64,000 nucleotides of DNA from contig NZ_JAIQYY010000006.1 in the NCBI RefSeq assembly GCF_020181035.1, forward strand, positions 100,905-164,904, written 5' to 3'. The notes beneath the pieces are model-generated. The model was not told the DNA's origin. It did not search any database and saw only the letters and a program-made list of their open reading frames with translations. Source of the DNA: Streptomyces sp. CoH27 (GTDB lineage: Bacteria; Actinomycetota; Actinomycetes; Streptomycetales; Streptomycetaceae). The translations under genes and the position numbers were made by a program. Positions 25,851 to 35,900 of the stretch are shown here, piece by piece (position 1 is the first letter of the stretch; each line of letters opens with the position of its first letter).

Positions 25851-26992
25851 TCGACCAGCTGTCGCTCACCAACTTCAAGGCGTTCCGCTCGGCCGACATC
25901 CCGCTCGCCCCGGTCACCCTGCTCACCGGTCTCAACTCCTCCGGCAAGAGCTCGGTCCTCCAGGCACTCGCCCTGCTCCAGCAGTCGTACGACTCGTCCA
26001 CCCTGTCCCTGTCCTCGCACCTGGCCTCGCCGGGCGGAGGACTCCTCCTGAACGGCGACCTGGTGGAGCTGGGGACCGGACTGGACGTCCTCCACGAGGA
26101 CTTCGCCCGCACACCGGAGTCACCCACTCCGCTGATCAGCATCGGGCTCCGCACCAACCGTGGAGCGACCCCCACCTGGTCGGCGCTGTACGCCGCAGAA
26201 CAGGACGTGCTGGCCCTGCATTCCGTCCCTGATGCCGCGCTGGTGCCGCCATCGATCTGCATCCGCCGCCGCTTCCAGTACCTCAAGGCGGATCGCATCG
26301 TCCCGGCCACCAGTTACCCCAAGTCCCACCACCAGGCGATCGGCCTCGGCTTCCTCGGCGCACGCGGCGAACACACCGTCAACTACCTGCGGCACCACGC
26401 CCGTCGCTCCCTGAGCACGGATCCGCTGCGGCACCCCGACGCACCGACGAGCAACTTCCTCGACCACGTCGTGGCGTGGATGCAGGAGCTGTGCCCGGGA
26501 GTCAACCTGGAGGCGGCGGAGATCCCCGGCATCGACGCCGTCCGCCTCAGCTACGGCTTCGACGGTACGGCCGGCCTCGACTCGTCCGCGCGCCGCCGGC
26601 CGACGAACGTCGGCTTCGGCCTGACGTACGCGCTGCCGATCGTCGTCGCCTGCCTCTCGGCAGGGCCGGGGACCCTGATCCTGCTGGAGAACCCGGAGGC
26701 CCACCTCCACCCGCGCGGCCAGTCCCGCATGGCCGCGCTGCTGGCCGCCGCCGCGTCGGCCGGGGCACAGCTGATCGTGGAGACGCACTCCGATCACGTG
26801 CTCAACGGGCTGCGTCTGGCGGTGAAGAAGGGCCCGATCGCCGCCACGGACACCGCCGTCCACTACTTCCGCCGCCGTGGTCTGCAGGCAGAGATCGTCA
26901 CCCCGCGCATCCACGAGGACGGCTCCCTGTCCGACTGGCCGGAGGGCTTCTTCGACGAGTGGGAGAACTCCCTCGAACAGCTCCTCGACTGA
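25847..26992 (+). CDS. OLD/RecF-like AAA ATPase (DUF3696 type)
   Basis: A 381-residue ABC-class ATPase. Walker A GLNSSGKSS at 28-36, a signature-like region PTNVGFGLTYALPIV, Walker B with catalytic glutamate LILLENPEAHLHP (281-289) and the H-loop ETHSDHVLNGLRLAV. The C-terminal ~50 residues match the DUF3696 end (EGFFDEWENSLEQLL). Such ATPases pair with effector proteins in defence loci (OLD, Septu and others). Here the direct partner is the DUF262 protein, translationally coupled by GTGA. Walker residues are intact, so it should bind and hydrolyse ATP. Confidence 0.9.
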   Translation: MIDQLSLTNFKAFRSADIPLAPVTLLTGLNSSGKSSVLQALALLQQSYDSSTLSLSSHLASPGGGLLLNGDLVELGTGLDVLHEDFARTPESPTPLISIGLRTNRGATPTWSALYAAEQDVLALHSVPDAALVPPSICIRRRFQYLKADRIVPATSYPKSHHQAIGLGFLGARGEHTVNYLRHHARRSLSTDPLRHPDAPTSNFLDHVVAWMQELCPGVNLEAAEIPGIDAVRLSYGFDGTAGLDSSARRRPTNVGFGLTYALPIVVACLSAGPGTLILLENPEAHLHPRGQSRMAALLAAAASAGAQLIVETHSDHVLNGLRLAVKKGPIAATDTAVHYFRRRGLQAEIVTPRIHEDGSLSDWPEGFFDEWENSLEQLLD

Positions 26993-27019
26993 CATCCGCA
27001 CCCCAGGGGGAGGGTCGCA

Positions 27020-27961
27020 GTGCCGCTGTCGTTGTTCCTGAACGAACTGTCCTGTACGTCCGAGGCGGGCCCACGCCAAGTGGACGCGGCGATGGCCGTG
27101 TTCGTGTCCACCCTGAAGCATCTGGGGGGCTGGCGGAAGGTCGCGCTGGTGATCGAGAGCCCCCTCCAGCCCGCCGAACTCGCGCGCGGTCACGAATACC
27201 AGAAGTGGGCGAACGCCACGTCGCTCAACAAGGACCGGCACCGCTACATCCTGAGACTGCGCGACCGCAACACGTTGAGAGGCGTGCTGGACGCGGCGGG
27301 ACATGACGCGGCGGAGATCGAGCACTTCCACGACGGCCGCCGTGCCGTCGGTCTCGGCGCCGCCCACCTCATGGACAGCATGGCCATCAGTCTCCCTCTC
27401 ACCCAGAAGTGGGCGAGTTCCTGGCTCGACGTCGACATCAACCGCCTCGGCGAGGACGACATCGAGACCGACCGGGACCGGGTCCGCCACTGCTCCTGCC
27501 CGGAGGAGGCCGACGAGCACGAGGCGTGGGCACGCAGCACCGGGCTCCACTCCCTCACCGGCCCGTCCGACATCCTCGATTCCTGGGCCGAGTTCTTCCC
27601 CTCGCTGGAGCGTCTGCCCCGCTTCGACCGTGACCTGCTGCATCTCGACCCGAAGTGGTTCCGTCCCGTCCGCGGCCTCCTCGCCGACCTCCAGTCGACG
27701 GCCGCCGGCCACTGGGACTTCGCCCGCTCCCCCGAGCCGGACTGGCAGAACCCGCACATCACTCCGGAGTCACAGAGTCGGCGGCACCTGTGCACCTTCC
27801 CCGACCCGGACCTCGACGGCCAGGACGTCTGCTTCTCCTGGCACGGCCGTATGACCCCGGGCAAGGGCCGGCTCTACTTCCGGCTCGTGCCCGAGCGGAA
27901 GGTCTTCCGCCTCGCGTACGTGGGCACCAAGCCGGGCAGCGACCGGCTGTCCAACAACTGA
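27020..27961 (+). CDS. Uncharacterised protein, third gene of the DUF262-AAA module
   Basis: A 313-residue soluble protein. GTG 27020 follows GGGGGAGGG, 27 bp after the ATPase gene, on the same strand. It begins with a strand-like PLSLFLNELSC, then helical segments; a CSCPEE patch lies mid-protein, and a basic/aromatic C-terminus (RMTPGKGRLYFRLVPE, then AYVGTKPG) looks beta-rich. I recognise no catalytic motif. Its place behind DUF262 and an OLD-like ATPase suggests it is the effector or a specificity factor, but that is inference. It ends 8 bp from the stop of the opposing coiled-coil/membrane gene. Confidence 0.75.
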   Translation: MPLSLFLNELSCTSEAGPRQVDAAMAVFVSTLKHLGGWRKVALVIESPLQPAELARGHEYQKWANATSLNKDRHRYILRLRDRNTLRGVLDAAGHDAAEIEHFHDGRRAVGLGAAHLMDSMAISLPLTQKWASSWLDVDINRLGEDDIETDRDRVRHCSCPEEADEHEAWARSTGLHSLTGPSDILDSWAEFFPSLERLPRFDRDLLHLDPKWFRPVRGLLADLQSTAAGHWDFARSPEPDWQNPHITPESQSRRHLCTFPDPDLDGQDVCFSWHGRMTPGKGRLYFRLVPERKVFRLAYVGTKPGSDRLSNN

Positions 27962-27969
27962 GGGTGTGG

Positions 27970-29175
27970 TCAGCCCAGACCCACGAGTGAGGCGAGACCC
28001 CGCCCCCACGCACCGGCGGGGCCAGGCGCGTTCAGGGGGGTGAAGAACGCGATCAGCAGAAGCATGACGCAAGCTATGAGGGAGAGCGCGCACCCACCGC
28101 CCAGGGCCGTGGTCTCGGAGTCCCGGTCCAGCATGCCGACCACTGCCAGGTCGGCCAGCAGCCCGAGCCCGCACACCGCCGCGCCCAGGAGAACCGTCAC
28201 GACGGTGAACGGCACCGTTTTCCAGAGGGCCGCGTCAGAGGCGTACGCGGCTCGATTCGCCGTGACGACGAGCATCGGAATCCAGGGCGGAATCGCGCAG
28301 ATCACCCACGCCACACCGATCCTGAACCGCCGAGGCGGACCAGGTACCGGCTGTCGCGTCGCACCCTTGACCTGTGGGTAGGCCTGCGGGTAGGTCGGCG
28401 GGTAGGCCTGCGTGTATGCCTGCGGGTAGGCCTGCGTGGGAACCTGGAAAACCGGCGTGGGAGTCTTGAAAGAGTCCTCCGTCATCCGGCTCAGACCAGG
28501 GTCCGCCTCGGAACGCCGAGTCCATTGCCCCTCGATGACCTGCGCGGGCTGTGGACCGCCCGGTCCGGCTGCGTCATCGCCCAGCGACCGCAGATCGTCG
28601 CGCACGGCCCCGAGTTCCGCCTCGGCCCTCTCCAGGAGCTCGGTGAACTGCTCGCCTTCCTCACGCAGTCGGGCTGCGGACACCGGGACTTCATCGGTCC
28701 GGGCCCGCTCCTCGGCACGCCGTCGCAGCGCCAGCTCCTGCTGCGCCTGCGTGAGCAACGCCTCCGCCTTTTCCCGCTCGACGACCGCGTTCCGCATCAT
28801 GTCCTGCGCCTTCATCACGCGCAGTTCGGCCGCTCTCAGCTGCTCCTGCATCTCGGCCAGCGCCTCGGCCCGCCCCTCGGCCCTGGCCCGCTGTGCCTCC
28901 GCCGCCAACTCGGCGCAGCGGGCCCGCCACTCGGCTTCCGTGACCTGAAGCACCGTGATCAGGAGGCTGACACGCTCGTGCGTCCGCTCCAGGGTCGCGG
29001 CGCGTGCTCCCGCGTGTGTCAGGGCTCCGTCCGCGCCGCCATCGACTCCATAGACGTGCGTGTGCGAGATGTACTGGTCCCCATTGGACTGGTACACATG
29101 CGCGTTGTCCGCCGCGTCGCCCTTGAATTCGACCTGCCCCCGGTCTTCCCGTCCGGGGCGTTCCCTGTCGCTCAC
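27970..29175 (-). CDS. Coiled-coil protein with C-terminal membrane segments and YQSxGDQ motif
   Basis: A 401-residue protein with three parts. The N-terminus carries VYQSNGDQYI (about 28-37). A long charged helical region follows (about 65-215, rich in Glu/Arg/Ala/Leu, coiled-coil-like). Then comes a QAYP-type repeat (PTQAYPQAYTQAYPPTYPQ) and a C-terminus with three hydrophobic helices (from WVICAIPPWIPMLVV to LIACVMLLLIAFF). It would sit in the cytoplasmic membrane with a large cytosolic coiled coil. GTG 29175 overlaps the stop of the upstream gene (GTGA), so the two are coupled. Function unknown; membrane-bound partner of a defence or signalling pair is a possibility. Confidence 0.75.
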   Translation of the reverse strand: MSDRERPGREDRGQVEFKGDAADNAHVYQSNGDQYISHTHVYGVDGGADGALTHAGARAATLERTHERVSLLITVLQVTEAEWRARCAELAAEAQRARAEGRAEALAEMQEQLRAAELRVMKAQDMMRNAVVEREKAEALLTQAQQELALRRRAEERARTDEVPVSAARLREEGEQFTELLERAEAELGAVRDDLRSLGDDAAGPGGPQPAQVIEGQWTRRSEADPGLSRMTEDSFKTPTPVFQVPTQAYPQAYTQAYPPTYPQAYPQVKGATRQPVPGPPRRFRIGVAWVICAIPPWIPMLVVTANRAAYASDAALWKTVPFTVVTVLLGAAVCGLGLLADLAVVGMLDRDSETTALGGGCALSLIACVMLLLIAFFTPLNAPGPAGAWGRGLASLVGLG

Positions 29176-29591
29176 CGTTCGGTGATGTGCTGGTCACCCA
29201 CCGACTGGTAGATCCGGGCACTGCCCGACGCACGCGCTTCGAACCGCACGCCGCCCCGGATCTCCTGCCGGCTCGGCTCATGACCCAGCCTGGTCAGCAG
29301 CCCGCGCAGCTCCTCCGCGGCATCAGGGCTGTCACCGAGCAGTCCGGCCACCTGCCGCCGCCAGTCCGCGGCGATGTCGTCCTGCACCCAGGAGTCACCG
29401 TTCTGCGCAGCCGTGAGCAGTGTCCGGCGTGACGTCTCCAGCTCATGCGAGACGCGCTCCGCGTCCTGCGGACGGTTACGGCGCCACAGGGCCACGATCC
29501 CATCACGCGCCTGCTGCCACCCTTCGCCCACGAGAACAGCCACGAACGCGGTTCCGGCCTCACCGGCCAGTGTGGCGAGATACGGGTCCAT
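29172..29591 (-). CDS. Small protein with C-terminal YQSxGDQ motif
   Basis: Taking ATG 29591 (behind GGGGGAAGG) gives 139 residues starting MDPYLATLAGEAGTAF, an amphipathic helix, then VAVLVGEGWQQARDGIVALWRR, helical regions with NGDSWVQDDIAADWRRQV, and an end reading RIYQSVGDQHITER. That end matches VYQSNGDQYI at the start of the next protein. Upstream in-frame ATG 29729 would add a stretch that looks non-coding. Related short proteins with the same YQxxGDQ end are, from memory, common in actinomycetes next to membrane or effector proteins; no function is known to me. Coupled by 4 nt to the following gene. Confidence 0.72.
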   Translation of the reverse strand: MDPYLATLAGEAGTAFVAVLVGEGWQQARDGIVALWRRNRPQDAERVSHELETSRRTLLTAAQNGDSWVQDDIAADWRRQVAGLLGDSPDAAEELRGLLTRLGHEPSRQEIRGGVRFEARASGSARIYQSVGDQHITER

Positions 29592-29910
29592 ATGCCTTCC
29601 CCCGAGTTTCCGGCCCGCCGGGACACCCAGAATCCCCAGCCGCGACAACGATCCCACACTAGCCCAACACCCTTGCAGGCACGGACCGTTGTCCGTCCGA
29701 CGCGGCGCCGTGGATGCAGCCTTCGCCATGGCCGGCGTCCACCCGACCGAGCAGGCCGTCCATCGCCTCGATCAGGTTTGTCACGAAAGGTAGCAATTCC
29801 GGCTATAAGCGACCCTGGATTCCCACAGCGGAACCGGTGAACCGGGAGACGCTGTCAGACCTCCGCTATACGGTTGACCCGTACATTGACCTGGGACGAA
29901 GGAGCACGTC
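29592..29910. other. Intergenic region upstream of the giant helicase, no gene seen
   Basis: This 319-bp stretch separates the minus-strand gene from the giant helicase. Its G+C is lower near 29780-29885 than in flanking genes. A TTGTCA and, 19 bases on, CTATAA (about 29776-29807) could be a promoter for the helicase, and two TTGACC-like hexamers lie at about 29872-29891, but none is an ideal match. No open frame with a ribosome site is visible. Confidence 0.45.
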
Positions 29911-32900
29911 GTGCGGCCGACCCTGGCCGCCGCGCAGGTGCGCGGCAGTCTGACGCAATACCTCACGACGACCTATGCCCTGACCGACTCGGTGACCCGC
30001 GCCGCCCTGGAGCGGTTTCTCAGCCACCCCGAGACGGGGATCTTCCGCGGACCGTATCTGCGGATCCGGACCCCCTTTCACACGGCGGACGACGGCTGGC
30101 GGCAGCATCTTGAGTGGACGCCCGGTTTCCCGCCGTACCGGCATCAGGCCAAGGCATGGGAGCGGCTCAGCACGCTACGGGGGCCCGCGGCTCCCACGCT
30201 GATCACCACGGGAACCGGGTCCGGCAAGACGGAGTCCTTCCTCGTCCCCGTGCTCGACCACTGCCGCAGGCAGAAGGCCGAGGGACGGGGCGGGGTCAAG
30301 GCCGTGCTGCTGTATCCGATGAACGCGCTCGCCACCGACCAGGCGGGCCGCATCGGCGAGTACCTGGCGCATCCGGAGCTGGCCCAGGTGACCGCCGGCC
30401 TCTACATCGGCGACCGGCCCGACACGGACTTCCGGCGGGTGATGACCCGGCGTGAGGAGATGCGGGTCTCGCCGCCGGACGTGCTGATCACGAACTACAA
30501 GATGCTCGACCTGCTGTTGCAGCGCGGCGAGGACCGGCCGCTGTGGGAGGGCGCGGACATCACGTACGTGGTGCTCGACGAGTTCCACACGTACGACGGT
30601 GCCCAGGGCACGGACGTGGCGATGCTGTTGCGGCGGCTGGCGAAGGCCACCGGAAAGGACCGGCCCGGGCGGCCGCTCGGCGGAATCTGCCCGGTGGCCA
30701 CCTCCGCGACCCTGGGCGAGAACGCGTCCGGCAGCCAGCAGGGCGGCATCCTCGATGTGGCGGGCCAGGTCTTCGGTGTGCCCTTCGCCGCGGACGCGGT
30801 GATCGGCGAGGAGCGGATGACCGCGGGCCAGTTCACCGGCGAGGTCGATTACGAACTGCCCGAGCCTCCCTCCCCGAAGGAGGTGATCGAGTGCTCAGGC
30901 GGTCCAGGAGTGGAGGCCCGGCCGGACCTGCTCGATCTCGACGGGCTCGCGGAGCGGTTGCTCGGGCGGCGCGGACTCGACGCCTTCCAGCTCGGCAGAC
31001 TGCTGAAGCGGCATGACTTCACCCACGGTGTGCTGTCCTTGCTGGACGGTGAGCCGCTGAGCGAGTGGGAACTGCGGGACCGTATGAGCCGGTTCGGGTA
31101 CGCGTGGGGGCGTACCGCGCGGGAGAACCCCCGGCTGGCTCTGCAGGCCCTCGCCCGGTTCGTGGCGCTGCTGTCGGCCGCCCGGGATCCGGAATCCGAC
31201 GAGAAGCGGCCGCGTCCGCTGCTGCACATCGAGGCCCACCTGTGGGTGCGGCCGGTCACGCGGGTGCTGCGCGGCGTCGGACCGAACCCCGAGTTCCGCT
31301 GGTACGAGGACGACCGCACCGCGGCCCGCCGTACCGCGCTCGCCGCCGCGCCCGCAGGAGCCGAGGACGAGGACGGGGAGCGCTCGTCGGGCGGATGGCC
31401 CTCGGGCGACGCCCGGCGGGCCGAGGCACAGCCGGGGGCCGACACCGCCGTACGACCGGCCGCCGTGCACCTGCCCGCTGTCTACTGCCGCACCTGCGGT
31501 CGCTCCGGATGGGCGGCGCTGTCCCCGGAGGCGGATCCACAGCAGCTGGTGATGGCACAGGACCGGGTATGGCGCGCGGGCGTGGGCCGGGACAAGCGGC
31601 GCATCCGGTACTTCATCGCCGCCACCGCCGCCGAGCGGGACGAGGCACTCGACGCGCTGACCGGCGCCCGGCCGTCCTCGGGGCGGGGCAGCGGTGTCGA
31701 TCCGCTCTCCGTCGTCGTTCTGGACGGCGCACAGGGCAGGTACCGGCTGCCGACGGCCGCCGACCGCGAAGAGCTGCAGGACGGCTGGTTCGCTCTGGCC
31801 ATCACCGACAAGAAATCGGCCGACAGAGCCGCTGTCGACGACCGTTGCCCCGCGTGCAACACCGACAACGGCATCCGCTTCCTCGGCACCTCTCTCGCGG
31901 CGCTCGCCTCGGCGACCGTCACCCAGCTGTTCACCGGCGGCGACATCGCCCTCGTACCGGAAGAACGCAAGACGCTTCTCTTCAACGACTCCACTCAGGA
32001 CGCCGCTCACCGCGCGGGCTACGTGGCCAACGCCTCGTACAAGTTCTCGCTGCGGTCCCTGCTCGCCCACACCCTCGCCGACTCACCGCAGCCGCTGGCG
32101 CTGAACGACCTGATCGGCAACGTGCTCGACGCCGTCGACGATCCCCAGGCGCTGACCGCCGTCGTGCCGCCGGACCTGCACGACGAGCCGGGGGTGGACC
32201 GGCTGCTGTCCGGGCGGGGCACGGGCGACGCCCGCACCTGGAAGCTCATCGGCGAGCGGCTGGCGTTCGCGACAGTGATGGAGTTCGGCCTGCGCTCCCG
32301 CCAGGGCCGCACCCTGGAGCTGACCCGGACCGTGGCGGCCGAGGTCGCGCTGCGCGATCCGGAGAAGGTCGCCCTGCTGGCCCGTGACCTGCATCTGACC
32401 CTGCCCGGTCAGCTGGTGGCGGTGGGTGATCTGCCCACTCCTGATCGCTATCTCGCGTTCGTACGGGGACTGCTGGAGCGGGTGCGGCTGCGCGGAGGCA
32501 TACGGCACCGGTGGCTCGATCCGTGGATGCGGGATGCCGGAGTCACCCGGTTCAAGGTGTGGGGTGGGCGCCCCGACGGCATGCCCGCGTTCCCCGACGG
32601 CGTGGCCGCGCCCCGGTTCCTGCTGGACGCCCCCAAGGAGAGGTCCACCTTCGACACGGCCACCGGCCGGCTCGGCTGGTACCAGGACTGGACCCGGCGC
32701 TGCCTCGGCCTGGACGCGAACGGAGCGAACGAGTACCTGCGACGGCTGCTGCCGGTGCTGGCGGAGGACGGTGTCCTCGCGGTCCGCACCGCGCAGGACC
32801 GGGCGACCAGGGTGTACGGCCTGCAGCCGGGCCATGTCGAGGTGCGCCTGCTGGACGACGCCGTCGTGAACAAGGCCTTCGTGAGCTGCCCGGACTGCGG

Positions 32901-35900
32901 CTGGGAGCAGGTCGTGCCGCCCGAGCGCAAGACCCGCTGGTACGGGCACCCCTGCCCCCGCTACCGGTGCAAGGGGGTACTGAGGCCGCCGCAGGACGAC
33001 GTCACGCTGAGCCTGACCGGCAGCTCCGGAGGGTTCGGCGGCTCCCGCGAACGCGACTACCAGAACGACTACTACCGGCGGCTGTATCTGACCGGAGGCA
33101 CCTTCCGCGTGGTGACGGCCGAGCACACCGGCATGCTCACGCGACCGCAGCGCGAGCGGGTCGAGCGGACCTTCCGCGACGGCACCCACTACACCGACCC
33201 CAATGTGCTCTCCTGCACGCCCACGCTCGAACTCGGCATCGACATCGGCGATCTGTCGGCCGTACTCCTCGGCTCGCTGCCGAAGGGCCCCGCCAACTAC
33301 GTACAGCGGGCCGGCCGCGCCGGGCGCCGGACGGGCAACGCCCTGGTGGTCGCCTTCGGCGGGCGGCGGGCGCGGGACCTGTACTACCTGGACGAACCCC
33401 GCGAGATGATCGCCGGTGACATCGTCCCGCCCGGCTGCTACCTGTCCGCGGTGGAGATCCTGCGCCGCCAGTACACGGCGCACCTGCTGGACCTGGCCGC
33501 CCGGGGAGCGCTCGTCACCGCGGACGGCGAGCGGCTGCAGCCCGCGCCCCGGCTGGTGTCCGCGCTCTTCGGCACCACAGGCTGGTGCCAGGACCTCGCG
33601 GACGCGGCGCTCACCCATGGCGCCGCGCTGGTCGAGGACTTCCTCGGCCTCTTTCCGGCAGCCGGGCCGGACGGGACCGGGGTCACCGAGCACGCCGCCG
33701 AGGAACTGCGGACGTACGCGACCGGCGGCATCGTCCGCGCCCTCCAGGAGGCAGAGGAGGACTGGACGTCCCGGCGTGAGGAACTGCGGCGCAGGATCGC
33801 GGCCATCGACACCGCCATGGACGGCCTTGTCCGCTCCGATCCCGAACAGGACCGGGAATACCGAGAGTTGCTGGCCGAGCGCCGCACCACCGGCGATCTG
33901 CTGCGCGAGCTGAGCCAGGCCGGCGCCCACGGCGCACTCGTCGACCTGGGGCTGCTGCCGAACTACAGCCTCACCGACACCACGACCCAGCTGGAGGCGA
34001 CGCTCTACTGGACCGAGCAGCAGACCGAGGGCGACAGCGAGGCCGCCGGCACGAAGAAGACGTACCGCAGCGAGGTGCGCGACTACGAGCGATCACGCCG
34101 GCTCGCCCTGGCCGAGCTCGCTCCGGGCAACAGCTTCTACGTCAACGGCTACCGGCACGTCGTCCGCGCCCTCGACATCGGAAGCCCGGAACGCCGGGCC
34201 TGGTCGGTGTGGCGGCTGTGCCCGGCGTGCGGGTACGTGCGCACGGAGAACGCCAAGGCGGACACGTCGCCCTGTCCCCGCTGCGGCGGCCGGGAGATAG
34301 CCGATGCCGGGTGCGTCCAGTACGTCCTGGAACCACGGCGAGTGATCGCCCGGGACAAACGGGACGACGCCCGCGTCCGGGACGACAAGGACGAACGCGA
34401 CCGGCGCCGGTACGCCATGCTCACGACCGTCGACATCGACCCGGTGCATCTCGCGTCGGGCTCCTGGCGACACGACACGGCCGTGTTCGGCGTCGACTTC
34501 ACCCGGCGCGCCGTCGTCCGGACGCTGAACCTGGGCGTGGACCGCCAGGACGGCAGCAGCACCGTGCCCCTCGCCGGCGACGACGTGCGCATCAATCCCT
34601 TCTACGTGTGCACCGGTTGCGGAGGCGCGACCGCCGACGGCCGTCCGGTGGTGGACCAGCCCCATGACGCCCTCACGGAGTCCCTGGCCGCATCCAGCAG
34701 GGCCAGTGCCCACCATCTGCTGTGGTGTCCGCGCCGCAAGACGAGGGCGGCCGGCGGCGGACAGGGCAAGGGCGAGGACATCCCCCTGCTCCTCGCCCAC
34801 GAACTGGTCACCGAAGCCGTGCGCATACTGCTCCCCGCGTCCGTGGCCCGCGCCAGGGAACGGCTGGCTTCGTTCACGGCTGCCCTGTTCGTGGGGATCG
34901 CCGCCCGGTACGGCGGAGACCCCGACCACATCGACATCGCCGCCGCGTCCATGCCCGACGGAGGGGACGCCGACTGGCCCCGGCGTTTCCTCGTGGTCTA
35001 CGACCGGCTGCCGGGCGGCACCGGCTACCTGCATCGCCTCGCCTCGGCCGACGGGTTCCGTGAGGTGCTCCTCAAGGCCAGGGAGACCATCGAGAGCTGT
35101 GCCTGCATCGAGAAGGGCATGGACGGCTGCCACCGCTGCCTGCTCCGTCGCGTCCCCGCGGGCGACTACGACCGGGTGAGCCGCAACGAAGTACGGCAGA
35201 TGCTCGACGAGCTCCTCGGCGAGACCGGGGAGCGCTGGAAGACCTCCCCGGTCGTGGCGACGCACACCATCCCCTTGGAGCGTCAGGCCGAGAGCGACCT
35301 TGAGGTCATGTTCATCGACACGCTCCGGGAGTGGGCCCGCCGGCCCGGTTCCCGGGCCAGTGCGGACGCCTACACGACGACGGCAGGTACGTACTCGCTC
35401 GACCTGCGGCTGACCGGCCCGGCCGGTACGACCCTGAGCTGGCGCGTGTCCCAGCAACGCGCTCTCGACGGGACCCGGCCCGACGTGCTGTTCGAACGGC
35501 TCGACGCACCCGGCCCCCGACTGGCGCTGTACCTGGACGGATTCGAGTTCCATGCCACGGCCCGCCACAACCGCCTCGCCGACGACGCCGCGAAGCGCAC
35601 CCGGCTCCGGGCCGACGGGCTGCGTGTCTTCCAGCTGACGTACTACGACGTGAAGGAGTGGCGCGCACGGGTGTACAACACGGGCACCGTGCCCCTGGGG
35701 CCGGCCGACCCCGTGTGGCAACCCTACGGTGAGCAGGGCAGACGCCAGGCCCGCGACTACTACGCCAAGGTACGGCGGGGCCTGCCGGGCGAACTCGCCG
35801 AGACCGTCTGGGTCAACCCGGCGGATACGCTGCTGGCCTATCTCCGCTCACCTGAAGGGGACGTGTGGCTGGCCCGCGCGGAGGCCGCCGTCGCCGGCCT

